Both the position numbers and the translations under genes were made by a program. The notes below the pieces were generated by a model. It saw only the letters and a program-made list of their open reading frames with translations, had not been told where the DNA came from and made no database searches. Below, piece after piece: positions 48,393-57,667 of a stretch of DNA of 64,000 nt. Source of the DNA: Mesorhizobium_B sp035998495 (GTDB taxonomy: Bacteria; Pseudomonadota; Alphaproteobacteria; Rhizobiales; Rhizobiaceae); the NCBI GenBank assembly GCA_035998495.1, contig DASYHP010000080.1, positions 186,001 to 250,000 on the forward strand, in the 5' to 3' direction. How positions within the stretch are numbered: position 1 is the stretch's first letter; each line of letters begins with the position of its first letter.

Positions 48393-48449
48393 TTGTGGGG
48401 AACGAAACGCGAAAGCCGCTCCTTCCGTGATTCGTCGCGGCTTTGTTCC
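48393..48449. repeat. 57-base intergenic repeat, unit 2
   Basis: Begins TTGTGGGGAACGAAAC and ends GATTCGTCGCGGCTTTGTTCC. The first 11 bases match unit 1 at 10 positions and the last 21 at 18; the middle 25 match at about half. The inverted GGAACRAA / TTYGTTCC ends are kept in both units. Confidence 0.5.
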
Positions 48450-48635
48450 GCCGGCGTTCCAGAGGTTAACGGCGGCCGGCGGCATGAGCCTGTTCTGGGC
48501 TTGAGAAGCTTGGATTTCCGCCCTTCGCCTCCTATGTAAGGCGACGACACCCAAGCGCTGAATGGCGGCCCCGAATGCATCCGGCCTTTGCCCCTGGCGC
48601 CCGAAAAAATCCCGCCGCTCACCTCCCGGTTCTTG

Positions 48636-51600
48636 ATGACTCCTGAACGGCCTTCCACCCAGCCGCTTGTCCTGTCCGGCCGCGACGTCACGGCCGTGCT
48701 CGGCCCCACCAACACCGGCAAGACGCATCTCGCGATTGAGCGCATGGTCGCCCACTCCTCGGGCGTGATCGGCCTGCCGCTCCGCCTGCTCGCGCGCGAG
48801 GTCTATGGCCGCGTCTGCGAGAAGGTGGGCGAGCGCAACGTGGCGCTCGTCACGGGCGAGGAGAAGATCATCCCCGACGGCGCGCGCTACCGCGTCTGCA
48901 CGGTGGAGGCCATGCCGCGCGAAACCGACGCGGCCTTCGTCGCCATCGACGAGGTGCAGTTGGCCGGCGACCTTGAGCGCGGCCACGTCTTCACCGACCG
49001 CATCCTGCACCTGCGCGGGCGCGAGGAAACGCTGCTTCTAGGTGCAGCCACCATGCGCGGCATCCTGGAAAAGCTGTTGCGCGGCATCTCCGTCGTCACG
49101 CGGCCGCGGCTGTCCCATCTCGCCTATGCCGGCTCGAAGAAGATCACCCGGCTGCCGCGCCGCTCGGCCATCGTCGCCTTCTCCGCCGACGAGGTCTACG
49201 CCATCGGCGAGCTGATCCGCCGCCAGCGTGGCGGCGTGGCGGTGGTGCTGGGCGCGCTCAGCCCACGCACCCGCAACGCGCAAGTCGCGCTCTACCAGGC
49301 GGGTGACGTGGATTATCTCGTCGCGACCGACGCCATCGGCATGGGGCTCAACCTCGACGTGGACCACGTCGCCTTCGCGCAGAACCGCAAGTTCGACGGC
49401 TTCCAGTTCCGCGACCTCAACCCCGGCGAACTCGGCCAGATCGCCGGCCGCGCCGGACGCCACCTGCGTGACGGCACGTTCGGCGTCACCGGCCGCGTGG
49501 ACCCCTTTTCGGACGAGCTCGTGAGTCGCGTGGAAAGCCACGACTTCGATCCCGTGAAGGTGCTGCAATGGCGCTCGGCCGCCTTCGATTTCGGCAGCCT
49601 CGCCGCGCTGAAGCGCTCCATTGAGGCGCCCGCGCCCGTTGAGGGGCTTTCCCGCGCGCTGCCGGCCGTGGACGTGCAGGCGCTGGAGCGGCTTTCAAAT
49701 GACCCCGACGTCCGGGACCTCGCGACCACGCGCGAGCGGGTGAAACTCCTTTGGGAAGCCTGCGCGCTGCCCGACTACCGCCGCATCGCGCCCGCCCAGC
49801 ATGCCGACCTTGTGGCGTCGATCTTCTTCGATCTCGCGAGGGCCGGGGCTGTGGACGAGGATGCCATGGCCGAGCAGGTCAAGCGCGCCGACCATGTCGA
49901 GGGCGACATCGACACGCTGTCGCACCGCATCGCCCAGATCCGCACCTGGACATTCGTCGCCAATCAGCCGGGCTGGCTCAAAAACGCCATGCATTGGCAG
50001 GAGACGACCCGCGCCATCGAGGATCGCCTGTCGGACGCTTTGCATGAGCGGTTGACGAAACGGTTCGTAGACCGCAGGACATCCGTCCTCCAAAGGCGGC
50101 TCAGGGAGAACACGATGCTCGAGGCCGAGATCAGCCCGTCCGGCACGGTTTCCGTGGAAGGGCACCATGTGGGCGAGCTGCAGGGTTTTCGCTTCACCGC
50201 CGACCAGACGGCCGGCGGGGAAGAGGAAAAGGCCGTGCGCTCGGCGGCGCGCACCGCGCTCGGCGCGGAGTTCGAAGCCCGCGCCGCGCGCTTCGCCGCC
50301 GCCCCGAATGGCGATCTGGCGCTGGCGTCCGACGGCACGATCCGCTGGATCGGCGCGCCGGTGGCGACACTGGTGGGCGGGGACGACCCGCTTCGCCCGC
50401 GCGTGGTGCTGCTCGCCGACGAGCAGCTCACCGGCCCAGCGCGGGATGGCGTTCAAGCCCGCGCCGAGCGCTTCGTGCAGTTCCAGGTGGAGACGCATCT
50501 CAAGCCGCTCAGCGACCTGCGCAGCGCCGAGGGCCTGTCGGGCCTGGCGCGGGGCCTGGCCTTCCGCATCGTCGAGAATCTCGGCCTCGTGTGGCGGCGC
50601 GACATCACGGAGGAGGTGAAGGGGCTCGACGGGGAATCGCGCGCGGGTTTGAGAAGGCTCGGCGTGCGCTTCGGCGCCTACCACCTGTTCGTGCCGGCGC
50701 TGGTGAAGCCCGCGCCCGCCAACCTCCTCAGCCTGCTTTGGGCGCTCGCCAACGACGCCAAGGACCGGCCCGGCTTCGGCGACGTGACGGCGGCGCTGGC
50801 CTCGGGCCGCACCTCCGTCGTGGTGGACCCGAGCTACGACCGGCAGTTCTACCGGCTGGCCGGCTTCAGGGTTCTGGGCAAGCGCGCGGTGCGCGTGGAC
50901 ATCCTGGAACGCTTGGCCGACCTGATCCGCCCATTGCTCGCCTGGACGCCCGGTGCGCCCCGGCCGGATGGCGCGGTGGACGGCCGCTCCTTCGTCGTCA
51001 CGCCGCCCATGATGTCGATCCTGGGCGCGAACGCCGAGGATATGGAAGAGATCCTGAAGAGCCTGGGCTATCGCGCCGAGCCGCGCCCGGCGGCTGCATT
51101 CCGCGCCAAGCTGGCGGAAGTCGACGAGGCGGCCCGCGCGGCGGCGGCGGCCAAGGCGGCGGAAGCCGAAGCGCAAGCGCAAGCGCAGGCGGCGGAGCCG
51201 CCGGCGACGGAAGGCGAACAGCCCGTGGAGGCTGCTTCTGCCGAAGGAGAGGCTGAGACCGGGGCTGATGCGGCCGCAGCCGCCGGCCACGAAGCGGCCG
51301 AGCCGCAATCCGTCGCGGCCGACGAAGCGATGGCATCCGTGGAAGCCGATGCGCCGGGAGAGGCGCAGGACGACGTCATGGCCGCGGATGCCACGCCCAC
51401 GGAGCAGCCGGCGGTGAACGTCGATGACGCGACACCGGCCACGGAGGACGCGCTCTTGGCGGCCGAGGCGCCGGAAGCGGCGGCGGGCGAGTTGTCAGTG
51501 GAGATGGCCGCCGAGGAAGAGAAGCCGATCCTGGTGTGGCGGCCCGGCCGGTCCGACCGCGCCCCGCGCGAGGGCGCGCGAGATGGGCGTCGGCCGCAGG

Positions 51601-51980
51601 GAGGTCGGGGCGCAGAGGCGCGCTCGCGCGAGGGCAGCGGCCCGCGGCACCGACAGGGCGAGGCGCGGCGCGAGGGTGAGGGGCAAACGGCTGCCGGCGC
51701 GGCGCCGGCCGAAAGCCGCGGCGCGGGCCGTGACCGTCCGCAGCGCTGGGACAAGAATGCCGGCCGGCGCGAAGGCGGCAAGGACGAGCAGGGAGGGGGG
51801 CAGCGTTTCGCCGGCCGGCCGGAGCGCGACCGCAGGGGCGAGGAGCGCCGCGATCGTGGGGGCCGCGAGGACCGCAAGCCCGAACGCCAAAGCTTCCGGC
51901 CCCCGCGCGAGGAACGCGCGCCAGACCCGGATTCCCCCTTCGCCAAGCTCGCCGCGCTGCGCGACCAGCTTCGGAAATAA
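48636..51980 (+). CDS. Suv3-like helicase with long disordered C-terminal tail
   Basis: A 1114-residue superfamily 2 RNA helicase. Walker A GPTNTGKTH (23-31), motif II DEVQ (105-108), AATMRGILEKLL, motif V DAIGMGLNLDVDHVAF and motif VI QIAGRAGRHLRDG. The helicase core and conserved accessory region run to about residue 820. The remaining 290 residues are low complexity: first Ala/Glu-rich (about 820-970), then Arg/Gly/Glu-rich with RGR- and DRRGEERRDRGG-like stretches, as in RNA-binding tails. The end is DSPFAKLAALRDQLRK, which looks conserved. The ATG at 48636 is used; a TTG at 48588 would add 16 residues. The S4 protein gene follows after 15 bases, suggesting an RNA-metabolism operon. Confidence 0.9.
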   Translation: MTPERPSTQPLVLSGRDVTAVLGPTNTGKTHLAIERMVAHSSGVIGLPLRLLAREVYGRVCEKVGERNVALVTGEEKIIPDGARYRVCTVEAMPRETDAAFVAIDEVQLAGDLERGHVFTDRILHLRGREETLLLGAATMRGILEKLLRGISVVTRPRLSHLAYAGSKKITRLPRRSAIVAFSADEVYAIGELIRRQRGGVAVVLGALSPRTRNAQVALYQAGDVDYLVATDAIGMGLNLDVDHVAFAQNRKFDGFQFRDLNPGELGQIAGRAGRHLRDGTFGVTGRVDPFSDELVSRVESHDFDPVKVLQWRSAAFDFGSLAALKRSIEAPAPVEGLSRALPAVDVQALERLSNDPDVRDLATTRERVKLLWEACALPDYRRIAPAQHADLVASIFFDLARAGAVDEDAMAEQVKRADHVEGDIDTLSHRIAQIRTWTFVANQPGWLKNAMHWQETTRAIEDRLSDALHERLTKRFVDRRTSVLQRRLRENTMLEAEISPSGTVSVEGHHVGELQGFRFTADQTAGGEEEKAVRSAARTALGAEFEARAARFAAAPNGDLALASDGTIRWIGAPVATLVGGDDPLRPRVVLLADEQLTGPARDGVQARAERFVQFQVETHLKPLSDLRSAEGLSGLARGLAFRIVENLGLVWRRDITEEVKGLDGESRAGLRRLGVRFGAYHLFVPALVKPAPANLLSLLWALANDAKDRPGFGDVTAALASGRTSVVVDPSYDRQFYRLAGFRVLGKRAVRVDILERLADLIRPLLAWTPGAPRPDGAVDGRSFVVTPPMMSILGANAEDMEEILKSLGYRAEPRPAAAFRAKLAEVDEAARAAAAAKAAEAEAQAQAQAAEPPATEGEQPVEAASAEGEAETGADAAAAAGHEAAEPQSVAADEAMASVEADAPGEAQDDVMAADATPTEQPAVNVDDATPATEDALLAAEAPEAAAGELSVEMAAEEEKPILVWRPGRSDRAPREGARDGRRPQGGRGAEARSREGSGPRHRQGEARREGEGQTAAGAAPAESRGAGRDRPQRWDKNAGRREGGKDEQGGGQRFAGRPERDRRGEERRDRGGREDRKPERQSFRPPREERAPDPDSPFAKLAALRDQLRK

Positions 51981-51995
51981 CAATAGGCCAGAGCA

Positions 51996-52352
51996 ATGGC
52001 GGAAGGCGAAAGACAGCGCATCGACAAGTGGCTGTTCTTCGCCCGGATCGTGAAATCACGCTCGCTCGGCAGCAAACTCGTCGAACTCGGGCGCGTTCGC
52101 ATCAATCGCGAGAAGGCCGCGCAGCCGGCCGATCCCGTGCGGGTGGGCGACGTGCTCACCGTGAACCTCGATCGACGGATCGCGGTGCTGCGCGTCCTGG
52201 ACCTGGGCGAGCGCCGCGGCCCGGCACCCGAGGCGCAGGCGCTTTACGAGGACCTTTCGACGCAGGCGAAGCCAAGCGGCCCCGTCTCGCCGCTCGATGG
52301 GGCGGAGCCCTTGCGGCAGGCCAAGGTCAGGGCCGGCTTCGCGGAGGAATGA
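51996..52352 (+). CDS. S4-domain RNA-binding protein (Hsp15-like)
   Basis: A 118-residue protein. The S4 fold is in RQRIDKWLFFARIVKSRSLGSKLVELGRVRINREKA, followed by DPVRVGDVLTVNLDRRIAVLRVLDLGERRG. Family members (Hsp15, HslR) bind 50S subunits carrying nascent chains after heat shock. It starts 15 bases after the helicase stop, so the two are probably co-transcribed. rpoH lies 1.7 kb downstream. A perfect palindrome follows its stop codon. Confidence 0.9.
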   Translation: MAEGERQRIDKWLFFARIVKSRSLGSKLVELGRVRINREKAAQPADPVRVGDVLTVNLDRRIAVLRVLDLGERRGPAPEAQALYEDLSTQAKPSGPVSPLDGAEPLRQAKVRAGFAEE

Positions 52353-52358
52353 GGGCGG

Positions 52359-52382
52359 GCCCCACCCTTGCAAGGGTGGGGC
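52359..52382. repeat. Perfect 24-base palindrome between the S4 gene and fdxA
   Basis: Arms GCCCCACCCTTG and CAAGGGTGGGGC join without a loop. No T run follows on either strand. It starts six bases after the S4-protein stop and lies 67 bases before fdxA. Probably a REP-like element that acts as an mRNA stem or DNA-protein site. Confidence 0.7.
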
Positions 52383-52448
52383 AAAGCCGCTACCTCGAAG
52401 CCCGTTCCCATCCCGGCTGGGCGTGCACGCCCGTTTCGGAGCCGATCC

Positions 52449-52787
52449 ATGACCTATGTCGTGACCGACAACTGCATCCGCTGCAAGTATATGGACTGCG
52501 TGGAAGTGTGTCCGGTCGATTGCTTCTACGAGGGCGAGAACATGCTCGTCATTCATCCCGACGAGTGTATCGATTGCGGCGTCTGCGAGCCCGAATGCCC
52601 GGCCGACGCCATCAAGCCGGACACCGAGCCGGGCCTTGACAAGTGGCTCGCCGTCAACGCCGAATATGCCGACAAATGGCCGAACCTCACGCAGAAGCGC
52701 GAGTCGCCGCCCGACGCCAAGGATTATGACGGCCTGGAGGGCAAGTTCGAGAAGTTCTTCTCGCCCGATCCCGGCCAGGGCGACTGA
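52449..52787 (+). CDS. fdxA: Seven-iron ferredoxin FdxA
   Basis: A 112-residue electron carrier. Cysteine pattern CIRCKYMDCVEVCPVDCF, then CIDCGVCEPECPADAI, as in FdxA proteins that hold a [3Fe-4S] and a [4Fe-4S] cluster. The C-terminal extension (NAEYADKWPNLTQKRESPPDA) is typical of the alphaproteobacterial form. The ATG at 52449 is the natural start. Neighbour of carD in many Hyphomicrobiales, the same order as here. Confidence 0.95.
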   Translation: MTYVVTDNCIRCKYMDCVEVCPVDCFYEGENMLVIHPDECIDCGVCEPECPADAIKPDTEPGLDKWLAVNAEYADKWPNLTQKRESPPDAKDYDGLEGKFEKFFSPDPGQGD

Positions 52788-53194
52788 GGGCGCGGCGAGT
52801 CGCTGCCTGTCCGTCGACGCTCGGGCGGTTAAGCAAAAGCGCAGGAAGCTGGCCCGGCCGTGCGGGCGCGCGCGCAGCAAATTCTTGATTTCCTCGCCTT
52901 TTTATGCTACTTGATGTGTATTGCCGATGGTTCGAGCGCCGGGGTGTGGCGTCAAGGGCCTTCTCCAGGAAAGGTGGCATGAACGCGCCAGGCTGAGGTT
53001 CTCTCCTCCGCCGGCCGGTCGATATGAGCGCTGGCGCGATCCGCCGCACATCTTGGCCCGCAGCGCGCGTGATCCCCAATCCGAAACGGCATGGTCCGTT
53101 CGGCTCTCCGCGGCGCGCGGATGGCGGCACGCAGGCGAAACAACGGCGTCGGCCCCCGAATCGGCCGGCACAGACATGAAGGAGTGCAGGGCGT
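52788..53194. other. 407-base region upstream of carD
   Basis: No gene is seen. An AT-richer patch (about 52878-52925, CTTGATT and TATGCTACTTGATG) could contain the carD promoter, but the spacing of the hexamers does not fit a standard sigma-70 site well. Confidence 0.35.
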
Positions 53195-53782
53195 ATGGCA
53201 ACGGTCTCTCCGCAGAAGAAGTCGGCAACGGCGACGGCGGCGCGTCACGGGTTCAAGACCGGCGAGTTCATCGTTTATCCGGCCCATGGCGTCGGCCAGA
53301 TCGTGTCGATCGATGAGCAGGAGGTGGCGGGCCACAAGCTGGAACTCTTCGTGATCGACTTCCAGAAGGACAAGATGCGCCTCAAGGTGCCGGTGGCCAA
53401 GGCGACCGCGATCGGCATGCGCAAGCTTTCCGAGGAAGATTATGTCGATCGCGCGCTGAAAGTGGTGCAGGGCCGGGCGCGCGTGAAGCGCACCATGTGG
53501 TCGCGCCGCGCGCAGGAATATGACGCCAAGATCAATTCGGGCGACTTGATCTCCATCTCCGAGGTCGTGCGCGACCTCTACCGCGCCGACAGCCAGCCCG
53601 AGCAGAGCTATTCCGAGCGGCAGCTCTACGAGGCCGCGCTCGACCGCATGGCGCGCGAGATCGCGGCCGTGAACCGGATGAGCGAGACCGAGGCCGTGCG
53701 CCTGATCGAGGTCAACCTCAACAAGGGCCCGCGCCGCGGCGCCAAGCCCGAAGAGGATGTCGTGGAGGAGGAGGCGGCCTGA
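53195..53782 (+). CDS. CarD-family transcriptional regulator
   Basis: A 195-residue regulator that binds the RNA polymerase beta subunit and stabilises open complexes, especially at rRNA promoters. The N-terminal RNAP-interaction domain is FKTGEFIVYPAHGVGQIVSID with QKDKMRLKVPVAKA. The C-terminal helical DNA-binding part has WSRRAQEYDAKINSGDLISISEVVRDLYR. The C-terminus ends in an acidic VVEEEAA. Usual length for the alphaproteobacterial form. A terminator follows, so it is a separate unit from rpoH. Confidence 0.95.
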   Translation: MATVSPQKKSATATAARHGFKTGEFIVYPAHGVGQIVSIDEQEVAGHKLELFVIDFQKDKMRLKVPVAKATAIGMRKLSEEDYVDRALKVVQGRARVKRTMWSRRAQEYDAKINSGDLISISEVVRDLYRADSQPEQSYSERQLYEAALDRMAREIAAVNRMSETEAVRLIEVNLNKGPRRGAKPEEDVVEEEAA

Positions 53783-53813
53783 CCGTCTCCGACCCAAGCC
53801 CAAGCTTTCTCGA

Positions 53814-53840
53814 AGCCCGGCCCTGGAGGCCGGGCTTTTT
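53814..53840 (+). terminator. Rho-independent terminator of carD
   Basis: Perfect 9-base stem AGCCCGGCC / GGCCGGGCT, loop CTGGA, then TTTTT. It lies 31 bases after the carD stop. Confidence 0.9.
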
Positions 53841-53940
53841 GTTTGCCGGCCTCGCGGCCGGTATCCTTATCGTCTGATCCGAGACCGGCATGGCTGCCCG
53901 GCACTCGCCCAAAGTCGAGTGCAGCCCTGGGCCGAAACCG

Positions 53941-53965
53941 GGAACCATCGAGGTAGGGCGGCGTT
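53941..53965 (+). promoter_or_regulatory. EcfG-type promoter of rpoH
   Basis: GGAAC (53941-53945), exactly 16 bases, then CGTT (53962-53965). This is a perfect match to the alphaproteobacterial general-stress (EcfG/RpoE2) consensus. It is 124 bases upstream of the rpoH start in the same orientation, with no intervening terminator. In related bacteria rpoH2 genes are known EcfG targets. Confidence 0.75.
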
Positions 53966-54089
53966 AGGGCAAGTCAACAGCGGCTTGGCCGGCTCTCGCC
54001 GGCGCGTCGTGGGCAGGCTGGCGCGGGGGTGCGGCCTGGGCTCCAAGAGGGCGATGGGCCGCCGGAACCGGCGAGAAGAGGGGTTTGCT

Positions 54090-54953
<864 letters not shown>

Positions 54954-55006
54954 TCGCTGCGCCGATGGATCCGTCCTGTACCGCTGGGCAGCGGTTGGTC
55001 GGTCAC

Positions 55007-55137
55007 GGAATGGATTCTCGGGTCAAGCCCGAGAATGACGATGGGATGGATGGTTGACGGCAACCGCCAGCGTTGTCGGTTGCTGCTGCCTTTCTTGCCT
55101 TCGTCATTCTCGGGCTTGACCCGAGAATCCATTCCGG
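55007..55137. repeat. Pair of inverted 'TTCTCGGG...CCCGAGAA' palindromes
   Basis: Copy 1 (about 55009-55044) and copy 2 (about 55101-55133) are inverted copies of the same element. Each contains ATTCTCGGG and CCCGAGAAT arms around TTGAC/GTCAA-type centres. The two copies could pair with each other over about 33 bases. The type is common between genes in Hyphomicrobiales. It lies in the convergent gap between rpoH and the M48 gene and may terminate both. Confidence 0.7.
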
Positions 55138-55201
55138 AACCGTGCGGCAGTTCGCCTGCAGTGCAGATGGTGGCCTTTGTGCCTCTCCGGCCGAACCGGA
55201 G

Positions 55202-56710
55202 CTACCGATCCGTCACGATCTTGACGAAATCCCCCGGCGGCACGGCGGCGCCGGGGCCGAGCGCGTTCAGCACCCGGAACAGCTCCACCTTGCGGTCCAC
55301 GCCCGACATCTGCCCGGCCAGGCTCGCCAGCGTGTCGCCCGCTCCCACTTTCACGACCCTGATGCGCAGCGGCTTGAGCGCCGCCTTCTCCGCCTCCGAC
55401 AGGAAGCGGAAGCTGTCGCTGGTCGGCCGCGCCACGGCGTCGATCAGGCCGCTCGCCAGGGGCGCGGCCGTCAAGAGCCGATAGACTTGGCCGCCATCGC
55501 GCACGACTGCCACGTCGAAGGCCCAGCCGTCGGCGCTCGCGCGGGCAAACGCCGCGTCGCGGCCGCCGATCTTGCCCGCCCGCAAGCTCGAAGGGTCGAG
55601 GCCCGCCACCCAGCCGCTCTGGAGATAATCGGTCAGCGCGAGATTGGCGTCGAGCGCCACGGCGTCGAAGCGGACCGCGGTGTCGTTGGGGCCTGTGGCG
55701 GTGACCGCCGCCGCCGAGTTGTCGATCCGGAACCCCTGCGGCACCGAAAAGGCGATGCCCAGCACGGGATGCAGGAAGGTGTTGCCCCGGACATAGCCCT
55801 CTTCGGGCTTGTCGCCGAAGAGCAGGCCATCGATGCCGGCGAGGAAGGATTCGCGGTCGCGCTCGCCCACGCCGGGCGCGCCGAATTGGCTGCCGTGGCG
55901 GCTGGCCAGTTCGATGCGCTGCGGCGCGTTGGGATGGCTCGCCAGGAAGTCGAGGCTCGCATCGGAAGCGCCCGACACATTGCCGAAATCGGTGTAGGCC
56001 GCCATGGACTGGAGGAAGCGGCCGGCCGCATAGGGATCGAAGCCCGCCCTTCCGCTCGCGCGGATGCCGATGGCGTCGGCTTCAAGCTCCTGGTTACGCG
56101 AGAACTGCGCGAGCCTGAGCTTGCCGCGGATCAGGGCCACGCCGGCGGCCGTGTCGGCGCCGCCCAGGACGTCGCTCACCACGCGGCCGGCCAGCGCTTC
56201 TTCCGCCTCCTTGCGCTGGCGTTCGAGCCCGTGATTGGCCGTCACATGGCCCATCTCATGGGCGAGCACAGCGGCGAGTTCCGCCGAATCGTTGGCGAGC
56301 GCGAGCAGCCCGCGCGTGACGTAGAGATAGCCGCCAGGCAGCGCGAAGGCGTTCACGTTCGGCGAATCGAGGATGGTGATGCGGTAGGTCTGGCTTGGAT
56401 TGTCGGACTCGAGCGTGAGCTGGCCCACCACCTTCGCGACCATGCGCTCGAGCTTGGGGTCGGAATACTCGCCCCCATAAGTGGCGAGAATGCGTGGGTG
56501 CTGGCCGCGCGCGATCTCCGCCAGCCGGTCGTTGCGCGAGACGTTGTCCACCGTGAAGGGACGGTCGGACGGCTGAAATGCCTGCTCGCTGAATTCAGCA
56601 TTCGTGCCCGGCATCTGGCAGCCGGCAAGCAACAGGCCGAGTGAGGCCGAGGCCAGCAGGGATCGCCAGCGGCGGAATGCCTGGTGCTTCTCTCGGATCG
56701 TCATCGGCAT
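55202..56710 (-). CDS. M48-family metalloprotease lipoprotein (BepA/LoiP-like)
   Basis: A 502-residue periplasmic zinc protease. A lipoprotein signal ends in the lipobox LLAGC (Cys31). The zinc site is HEMGH (151-155), with the third ligand in NQELEADAIG (near Glu210). The domain around ASHPNAPQRIELA is typical of the YfgC/BepA group. The C-terminal 250 residues are unlike TPR-bearing BepA; the last 65 residues (VVKVGAGDTLASLAGQMSG) resemble a LysM-like peptidoglycan-binding module. The start at 56710 is chosen for the signal peptide; an ATG at 56797 would add 29 residues. Probably an outer-membrane quality-control protease. Confidence 0.88.
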   Translation of the reverse strand: MPMTIREKHQAFRRWRSLLASASLGLLLAGCQMPGTNAEFSEQAFQPSDRPFTVDNVSRNDRLAEIARGQHPRILATYGGEYSDPKLERMVAKVVGQLTLESDNPSQTYRITILDSPNVNAFALPGGYLYVTRGLLALANDSAELAAVLAHEMGHVTANHGLERQRKEAEEALAGRVVSDVLGGADTAAGVALIRGKLRLAQFSRNQELEADAIGIRASGRAGFDPYAAGRFLQSMAAYTDFGNVSGASDASLDFLASHPNAPQRIELASRHGSQFGAPGVGERDRESFLAGIDGLLFGDKPEEGYVRGNTFLHPVLGIAFSVPQGFRIDNSAAAVTATGPNDTAVRFDAVALDANLALTDYLQSGWVAGLDPSSLRAGKIGGRDAAFARASADGWAFDVAVVRDGGQVYRLLTAAPLASGLIDAVARPTSDSFRFLSEAEKAALKPLRIRVVKVGAGDTLASLAGQMSGVDRKVELFRVLNALGPGAAVPPGDFVKIVTDR

Positions 56711-56944
56711 GAGAAGGAGGGCGCTTTCCTTGAGGGCAGGGCCGAGATCCAAGGAACTGTCACATTCATGCGGAGCCAGCAAGAACGGACGGAACACAAA
56801 GGGAAACTTGGCCGTAAAATGTGTCGGCGGCGCGGCGGATCGGCAACGCTCTGCGACCTTAGGTGGGGATTGGCTGTGAGCTTGACCAGAGCCGGGCGCT
56901 CCTCACCCTTGCGCCATTTTCGGCCCAAAGGCGGCTCAAATGAC

Positions 56945-57667
56945 CTAGCTTTTCCGCCGGCCGACATAGCGGCGGAATCTTTCCGGCCCAAGCCCGCCGA
57001 AGAACTCATTCACAGGGCCCGCGGCGCTGACCGCGCCGTCCTCTAGGAATACCATATGGGAGGCAAGCCGCTCGGCGTCCTCGGGCTGGTGGGTGACGAG
57101 CAGGACGGTCAGATCCCGCTCGCGCTGAAGCTCGCCCAAAAGGTCGAGCATTTCGACGCGCAAGGCGGGTCCCAGCGCGGCGAAGGGCTCGTCCAAGAGC
57201 AGCACCGGCCGGTCGCGCAGCAGCGCGCGGGCGAGCGCCGCGCGCCCGCGCTCGCCGCCCGACAATTCGCGCGGCAGCCGCTTCTCCTTGCCGCCCAGGC
57301 CCACCCGCGCGAGCGACTCGGCGACCCGCGCGCGCTCGGCTGCCGAAAGGCGGAGATTCGTCTTTACGCCCAGCGCCACGTTCATTTCCACCGGGAGGTG
57401 GGCGAAAAGGTTGTTCTCCTGAAACACCACCGTCACGGGCCGGCGCTCGGGCGGAAGCGCCGTGACGTCCTGCCCGGCGATCAGCACCCGGCCGGCCTCC
57501 GGCGTCTCGAAGCCCGCCACCAGATGCAGGAGCGTGCTCTTGCCCGAGCCGGATGGCCCCATCACGGCCGAGATCGCACCGGGGGGGAAGCGCAGGTCGA
57601 ACGAAAACGGCGTCGCCCCATAGGCGAACCGCACCTGATCGAGCTCGACGCCCGCCGCCCCGCTCAT
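56945..57667 (-). CDS. thiQ: Thiamine ABC transporter ATP-binding protein
   Basis: A 240-residue ATPase of the thiamine importer. Walker A GPSGSGKST, Q-loop VVFQENNLFAHLPVEMN, signature LSGGERGRAALARAL, Walker B VLLLDEPFAALGP, H-loop VTHQPEDA. The QENNLFAHL segment is typical of ThiQ. It overlaps thiP by four bases. Last gene of the thiBPQ operon. The ending FFGGLGPERFRRYVGRRKS is basic. Confidence 0.93.
   Translation of the reverse strand: MSGAAGVELDQVRFAYGATPFSFDLRFPPGAISAVMGPSGSGKSTLLHLVAGFETPEAGRVLIAGQDVTALPPERRPVTVVFQENNLFAHLPVEMNVALGVKTNLRLSAAERARVAESLARVGLGGKEKRLPRELSGGERGRAALARALLRDRPVLLLDEPFAALGPALRVEMLDLLGELQRERDLTVLLVTHQPEDAERLASHMVFLEDGAVSAAGPVNEFFGGLGPERFRRYVGRRKS

Larger units (their letters stand above)
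47953..48635. other. 683-base intergenic region with a diverged 57-base direct repeat
   Basis: No convincing gene lies here; the one long frame (48016-48504) is Arg/Cys/Pro-rich without any family pattern. Two 57-base units (48121-48177 and 48393-48449) can be aligned without gaps, as listed separately. The last 100 bases upstream of the helicase must hold its promoter, but no clear hexamers were identified. Confidence 0.5.

Noticed and set aside
48127..48411. GGAAC sequences in the 57-base repeats as EcfG promoters
   Set aside because: No CGTT occurs 16 or 17 bases downstream on either strand in either unit.
48016..48504. 162-codon frame in the region before the helicase
   Set aside because: Composition (Arg, Pro, Cys) and lack of motif argue against coding. 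The 57-base repeats run through it without respect to codon phase.
55035..55484. Short plus-strand frames downstream of rpoH
   Set aside because: They cross the palindromic repeats and lie antisense to the M48 protease; no start signal or family pattern.
56793..56818. GGAAC-N17-CGTA as an EcfG promoter
   Set aside because: It points rightward into a region where the next gene (thiQ) is on the opposite strand, and the -10 element has a mismatch.
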